DNA of 64,000 bases from Streptomyces lydicus. GTDB lineage: Bacteria; Actinomycetota; Actinomycetes; Streptomycetales; Streptomycetaceae. The notes under the pieces are model-generated. The model was given only the letters and a program-made list of their open reading frames with translations, made no database searches and was not told the DNA's origin. Positions 59,812 through 64,000 of the stretch are shown piece by piece. The translations under genes and the position numbers were made by a program. The stretch is from positions 1,426,001 to 1,490,000 of the forward strand of contig NZ_RDTE01000003.1 in assembly GCF_004125265.1 (NCBI RefSeq). The letters are read 5' to 3'. Each line of letters opens with the position of its first letter. The first letter of the stretch is position 1.

Positions 59812-60912
59812 ATGATCGCCGGCCTCCGCTCATCCGCGCTGCACTGGACCGGTGTGCTGCCGGTGCTGGCGGTGGTGCTGCTGGCCCTGACCTGGGGGCG
59901 CTCGCTGCCGGTCGCCCTGGTGGTGCTGGTGTCGTGCTTTCTGGCCGGGGCGGTGCTGGCCGCGGTGCATCACGCGGAGGTGATCGCGCACCGGGTGGGA
60001 GAGCCGTTCGGGTCACTGGTCCTGGCGGTCGCGGTGACCATCATCGAGGTGGCGCTGATCGTCACGCTGATGGCCGACGGCGGCGCCAAGAGCGCCACGC
60101 TGGCCCGGGACACCGTCTTCGCGGCGGTGATGATCACCTGTAACGGCATCGTGGGGCTGTCCTTGCTGGTCGGCTCGCTCCGGCGCAAGGTGGCCGTCTT
60201 CAACGCCGAGGGCACCGGCGCGGCGCTGGCGACGGTCGCCACGGTGGCGGGTCTGAGCCTGGTCCTGCCGACGTTCACCACCAGCACACCGGGGCCGCGG
60301 TTCTCCACCCCCCAGCTGGTCTTCGCCGCCGTGGCCGCGCTGGTCCTCTACAGCCTGTTCGTGACCACCCAGACCATCCGGCACCGGGACTACTTCCTTC
60401 CGGTGACCACGTCCGGCGAGGTGATTCACGGCGAGGACCATGCGGACCCGCCCTCGGCACGGGCCGCGCTGACCAGCCTCGGGCTGCTGGCGCTGGCCCT
60501 GATCGCGGTGGTCGGCCTGGCCAAGGCGGTGTCACCGGCCATCGAGTCCGGTGTGGCCGCGGCCGGGCTGCCCGCGTCCGTGGTGGGCATTGTGATCGCG
60601 CTGCTGGTCCTGCTGCCGGAGAGCATCGCGGCGGTCCGCGCGGCGCACCGCGACCGGGTGCAGACGAGCCTGAACCTGGGCCTCGGCTCGGCGATGGCCA
60701 GCATCGGCCTGACCATCCCGGCCGTCGCACTGGCCACCGTCTGGCTGCCGGTCCCGCTGTCCCTGGGCCTGGGCGCCGGCCATCTGGTGCTGCTCGCCCT
60801 GACCGTGATCGTCGGCACCCTGACCGTGATCCCCGGCCGTGCCACCCCGCTGCAGGGCGGCGTCCACCTGACCCTGCTGGCCGCATACATCGTGCTGGCG
60901 GTCAGCCCGTAG
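59812..60912 (+). CDS. Calcium/proton antiporter (CaCA family, ChaA-like)
   Basis: A 366-residue transporter with about 11 helices. The two alpha-repeats are visible: the first around GEPFGSLVLAVAVTIIEVALIV and the second around GIVIALLVLLPESIAAVRAA, each with the conserved acidic residue. It exports Ca2+ or Na+ in exchange for protons. An AAAGG lies very close to the ATG. It ends at a hairpin before the convergent APC permease. Confidence 0.92.
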   Translation: MIAGLRSSALHWTGVLPVLAVVLLALTWGRSLPVALVVLVSCFLAGAVLAAVHHAEVIAHRVGEPFGSLVLAVAVTIIEVALIVTLMADGGAKSATLARDTVFAAVMITCNGIVGLSLLVGSLRRKVAVFNAEGTGAALATVATVAGLSLVLPTFTTSTPGPRFSTPQLVFAAVAALVLYSLFVTTQTIRHRDYFLPVTTSGEVIHGEDHADPPSARAALTSLGLLALALIAVVGLAKAVSPAIESGVAAAGLPASVVGIVIALLVLLPESIAAVRAAHRDRVQTSLNLGLGSAMASIGLTIPAVALATVWLPVPLSLGLGAGHLVLLALTVIVGTLTVIPGRATPLQGGVHLTLLAAYIVLAVSP

Positions 60913-60928
60913 CGCGAGGGCACCGGCC

Positions 60929-60952
60929 GGGCGGGGCCTGTCCGGCCCGCCC
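60929..60952. terminator. Hairpin between convergent antiporter and APC permease genes
   Basis: GGGCGGG (60929-60935) pairs with CCCGCCC (60946-60952) around a 10-nt loop that can itself pair in part. It lies 17 bp past the antiporter stop. Confidence 0.55.
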
Positions 60953-60963
60953 CACGGGGGGCC

Positions 60964-62901
60964 CTAGCCGGCCCCTGTTGTCGCGCCCCTCCCCGACGGG
61001 AGCCGGTAGGGCACGCTGACCACCGTCACCCCCGGCGTGAACAGCAGCCGCGCCTTGAGCCGCAGTGCGCTCTGGTTGTGCAGCGGCTGTTCCCACCAGC
61101 GCCCGACGAGGTATTCGGGGATGACGACCGTGACGGCGCCGCCCGGGTGCCGTGCGCTGACGCCCAGGACGTAGTCGATCACCGGCCGGGTGAAGTCGCG
61201 GTAGGGGGCGCTGAGCACCTGCAGGGGGACGTCGATGTCATGGGCGTCCCACTGCTCACGCAGCCCCCGCACATCGGCGGGATCGATCGCGACGATCAGC
61301 GCGTCCAGCGTGGTGGGGCGCATCGCACGGGCATAGCCGAGGGCCTTGAGCGTGGGCGCGTTCAACGCGCTGACCAGCACCAGGACATGGTTTCCGGCCG
61401 GCTCCCAGGGCCGCGCGTCCGGGGCGATGGCCACCTCCCGCGCCACCCGCGCGTAGTGCTGGTGCACCGCGCGCATCCCCATGAAGAGCAGCGGCATGGC
61501 GATCACCACGATCCATGCGCCGTGCGTGAACTTGGTGATCAGGACGACGACCAGGACCACTCCGGTGAGTACCGCGCCGACCGCGTTGATCGCCTGGGAG
61601 CGCCGGTGCCGGACCCGTTCCCTGGCCGGCAGCCCGCGTTCGGCGAGTACGGTCCGCCAGTGCCTGACCATGCCGGTCTGGGAGAGCGTGAAGGAGACGA
61701 AGACGCCGATGATGTAGAGCTGGATGAGGTGGGTGAGCTCCGCCTTGAACAGGATGATCAGCCCGATGGCCGCCAGCGCGAGCAGGATGATGCCGTTGGA
61801 GAACACCAGCCGGTCACCGCGGTTGTGCAGCTGCCGGGGGACGTAGCGGTCCTCGGCGAGGATCGACGCGAGCATCGGGAAGCCGTTGAAGGCGGTGTTG
61901 GCGGCGAGGATCAGCACCCCGGCCGTGAACGCCTGCAGCAGATAGAAGAGCACGGTGACCTCGCCGAAGGTGGCACGGGCGATCTGGGCGAGGGCGGTGG
62001 AGGTCGGGGTGTTCGGCGGCAGCCCCAGTTCGGTGGGCTCCACCGCGACATGCACGTCGTAGAGCATGGCCAGGGCCGTGATCCCGGTGAACATGGTGAC
62101 GGAGAAGAACCCCATGATCAGCAGCGTGGTGGCGGCGTTGCGGCTCTTCGGCCTGCGGAAGGCGGGCACCCCGTTGCTGATCGCCTCGACACCGGTCAGG
62201 GCGGTGCAGCCGGAGGCGAAGGCCCGCATTCCCAGCAGAACCAGCGCCAGGCCCGTGTAGTGCGAGACGGCGTGCAGCGGCAGCCCGGCGGATTCGGCGC
62301 GAGGGGTCGCGCCGGCGGCGATCCGCACGGCGGCGAACACGAACATCAGGTAGATGAAGAAGACGAACCCGTAGGTGGGAACGGCGAAGACCCGCCCCGA
62401 TTCGCGGACCCCGCGCAGGTTCATCATCGCGAGCAGCGCCACGAAGCCGACGGACAGCGCCAGGTCATGGCCGCCGAGCGACGGAATCGCGGAGGTGATC
62501 GCGGCGACGCCGGAGACCACGGACACCGCCACGGTGAGCACATAGTCCACGAGCAGCGCACTGGCGGCGGTGAGCGCCGCGTTCCGCCCGAGATTCTGCG
62601 CGCTGACGATGTAGGCCCCGCCGCCCCCGGGGTACGCGTAACAGGTCTGCCGGTAGGAGGCCACCACGACGACCAGCACGAGCACGATGGCGGCCGCGGC
62701 GTACCAGGTCAGATGGAGCAGAGCGACCCCACCGAGGCCGACGACCAGCAGGATCTCCTCGGTGGCGTAGGCGACCGAGGACAGCGGGTCGCTGCAGAAG
62801 ATCGGCAGCGCCAGTCGCTTCGGCAGCAGCGTCTCGCCGAGCCGCGCACTGTCCAGCGGGCGGCCCACCATCATCCGCTTCGGCCTGAAGAATGGACTCA
62901 T
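60964..62901 (-). CDS. APC-family amino-acid/cation permease with C-terminal cytoplasmic domain
   Basis: A 645-residue permease. Residues 30-470 have 12 hydrophobic segments with APC features: LALPIFCSDPLSSVAYATEE, YAYPGGGGAYIVSAQNLG and GCTALTGVEAISNGVPAF. The last 170 residues are a soluble alpha/beta domain (VLVLVSALNAPTLKALGYA, VVIPEYLVGRWWE). The layout fits the DUF/USP-tailed APC transporters common in actinobacteria, related to K+-uptake and amino-acid carriers. Substrate unknown. The ribosome binding site is weak. Confidence 0.88.
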   Translation of the reverse strand: MSPFFRPKRMMVGRPLDSARLGETLLPKRLALPIFCSDPLSSVAYATEEILLVVGLGGVALLHLTWYAAAAIVLVLVVVVASYRQTCYAYPGGGGAYIVSAQNLGRNAALTAASALLVDYVLTVAVSVVSGVAAITSAIPSLGGHDLALSVGFVALLAMMNLRGVRESGRVFAVPTYGFVFFIYLMFVFAAVRIAAGATPRAESAGLPLHAVSHYTGLALVLLGMRAFASGCTALTGVEAISNGVPAFRRPKSRNAATTLLIMGFFSVTMFTGITALAMLYDVHVAVEPTELGLPPNTPTSTALAQIARATFGEVTVLFYLLQAFTAGVLILAANTAFNGFPMLASILAEDRYVPRQLHNRGDRLVFSNGIILLALAAIGLIILFKAELTHLIQLYIIGVFVSFTLSQTGMVRHWRTVLAERGLPARERVRHRRSQAINAVGAVLTGVVLVVVLITKFTHGAWIVVIAMPLLFMGMRAVHQHYARVAREVAIAPDARPWEPAGNHVLVLVSALNAPTLKALGYARAMRPTTLDALIVAIDPADVRGLREQWDAHDIDVPLQVLSAPYRDFTRPVIDYVLGVSARHPGGAVTVVIPEYLVGRWWEQPLHNQSALRLKARLLFTPGVTVVSVPYRLPSGRGATTGAG

Positions 62902-63109
62902 AGGCGGACAAACTATGGGCCGCCCGTCGGGGGCGGAGGGAGGCTCGCGGAGCCGCCGCGCCGCACGGCCGCGGACCGGCGGCCCCCTCCCCCGGGCAGT
63001 CCCGCAGGCCCCTTCCGCGTGCACTCCGTGCGAGCCGATCGGGTGCGGAACACGGCCTGGCCGGTGTCGTTCCCGGTGCCGCCGCGGACCGCATGAGAGC
63101 ACGTGGAGG

Positions 63110-63985
63110 ATGGCATCCGATCAGCGCGCGAAGACGCGGCGGAGGTTCGTACAGGCCGCGGTCGTGGCCGGGGTGCTCTCCGCCGGCCGCGCTCTGCTCC
63201 CGGCCGGCAGCGGCGCTCCGGAGACCGGCGGGCCGCCACGGGCCCGGCCCCGGCCGCCCGCCCCGCACACCGTGCCGACCGGGCCCGTCCCGGGCGGCGG
63301 TCCGGCCGGCGCGACGCCCGACCCGCATGCGTACCGGCTCCGCCCGATGGCCGGCGAGACCTCCCGGTCAGGGCCGGGCGCCTCGCCGCCGCACCCCGAG
63401 GTCGCCTTCCACCTCTCCACCGACCGCCGCGAGGTCTTCCTCACCTTCGACGACGGCCCCCACCCCTTCCACACCCCGCATGTCCTGCGGATTCTGCGCC
63501 GGCACGGCGTCCGGGCCACGTTCTTCGTCATCGGCGAGAACGCCGTCGAATTCCCGGAGCTGCTGTGCGACATCGCCGACGAGGGCCATGCCGTCGGCAA
63601 TCACACCTGGACGCATCCGCAGCTGACCGCGCTGCCGCCGGGCGCCGTCCGCAGCGAACTCGGCCGCACCAGCAGTCTGATCGAGGACATTCTCGGCACC
63701 GCCCCCGACCTGGCCCGCGCCCCGTACGGCGAGTGGGACGACCCCGCCCTGAGCATCTGCAACGAGCTGGGCATGTCCCCCGTCGGCTGGGCGATCGACT
63801 CACAGGACTGGACCCACCCCGGGGCCCGGACCATCGCCCACACCGTCCTGGACGCGATACACCCCGGCGCGATCGTCCTGTCGCACGACGGGGGCGGCGA
63901 CCGCCGGCAGACCGTCGCGGCCCTGGAGTGGTATCTGCCACGCCTGCTGGACGAGGGGTACCGTCCGATCCGCATCAAGCCCTGA
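63110..63985 (+). CDS. Polysaccharide deacetylase (NodB domain), Tat-exported
   Basis: A 291-residue exported enzyme. A twin-arginine-type signal (TRRRFVQAAVVAGV) is at 9-22, followed by a Pro-rich stretch to about 95. The NodB domain has all motifs: TFDDGP (Asp114/Asp115), HTWTHP (His165/His169), RAPYGEW, IDSQDW and LSHDGG. It removes N- or O-acetyl groups from peptidoglycan, chitin or similar polymers outside the membrane. The GGAGG lies directly against the ATG, so the true start could differ. Confidence 0.92.
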   Translation: MASDQRAKTRRRFVQAAVVAGVLSAGRALLPAGSGAPETGGPPRARPRPPAPHTVPTGPVPGGGPAGATPDPHAYRLRPMAGETSRSGPGASPPHPEVAFHLSTDRREVFLTFDDGPHPFHTPHVLRILRRHGVRATFFVIGENAVEFPELLCDIADEGHAVGNHTWTHPQLTALPPGAVRSELGRTSSLIEDILGTAPDLARAPYGEWDDPALSICNELGMSPVGWAIDSQDWTHPGARTIAHTVLDAIHPGAIVLSHDGGGDRRQTVAALEWYLPRLLDEGYRPIRIKP

Positions 63986-64000
63986 GGGCGCGGGCCCCGG

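Overview
The window is high-GC actinobacterial DNA, almost certainly a Streptomyces chromosome. The signs are strong G/C third-position bias, many GTG/TTG starts with GGAGG-type ribosome binding sites, Tat and lipobox export signals, a LAXTG-type sortase signal, F420-type LLM oxidoreductases, and XRE/DUF397 gene pairs. I saw no rRNA, tRNA, CRISPR array, integrase or transposase.

Layout. 0-12.9 kb is ordinary chromosome: a TetR regulator, an SGNH esterase, a DNA alkylation repair operon (ada-alkA fusion plus ogt), proline iminopeptidase, a lipid-kinase-like protein, a macrodomain protein, a phytoene-desaturase-like oxidoreductase, an inositol-phosphatase-family enzyme, a gamma-glutamyltransferase and a sirtuin. 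13-17.3 kb holds a two-component system next to two paralogous DUF347/COG4705 membrane proteins whose upstream regions share an 11-bp-period direct repeat. 17.4-23.8 kb is an accessory patch. It has a lipoate-ligase-like gene whose 3' end is repeated 1,481 bp further on, a pentapeptide-repeat gene, a protein-isoaspartate-methyltransferase-like gene, a 40-codon peptide gene with two Asp-Gly-Gly sites, five mini-genes chained by 4-nt stop/start overlaps, and a divergent XRE/DUF397 pair.

24.7-47.5 kb is a nucleobase region. Its outer parts look like pyrimidine/hydantoin salvage and catabolism: NCS1 permease, two LLM oxidoreductases, dihydropyrimidinase, class III aminotransferase, beta-ureidopropionase-like amidohydrolase, MarR regulator and MFS exporter. 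Between the two LLM genes sits a nine-gene minus-strand operon (37.8 to 27.8 kb): WD40 protein, GTP cyclohydrolase II, SUMF1/FGE-fold protein, glycosyltransferase, nucleoside hydrolase, MFS, phosphoribosyltransferase-like protein, NCS2 permease and HD phosphohydrolase. A questin-oxidase-like gene diverges from it. The adjacent cyclohydrolase II, WD40 and SUMF1-fold genes resemble toxB, toxC and toxD of toxoflavin (7-azapteridine) biosynthesis, so this is the best candidate for an undescribed pathway. A decayed 3' end of a second dihydropyrimidinase gene lies beside the first LLM gene, which suggests the operon was placed inside an older LLM-hydA locus.

47.6-54.5 kb holds an isochorismatase-fold protein and a set of cell-envelope genes: Tat lipoprotein DyP peroxidase, beta-helix lipoprotein, single-pass membrane protein and a large SdrD-B-like wall-anchored protein. 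55-64 kb is ordinary again: amidase, second gamma-glutamyltransferase, Ca2+/H+ antiporter, APC permease and polysaccharide deacetylase. Short tandem repeats with 10-18 bp units recur through the window, both between genes and in frame inside proteins.
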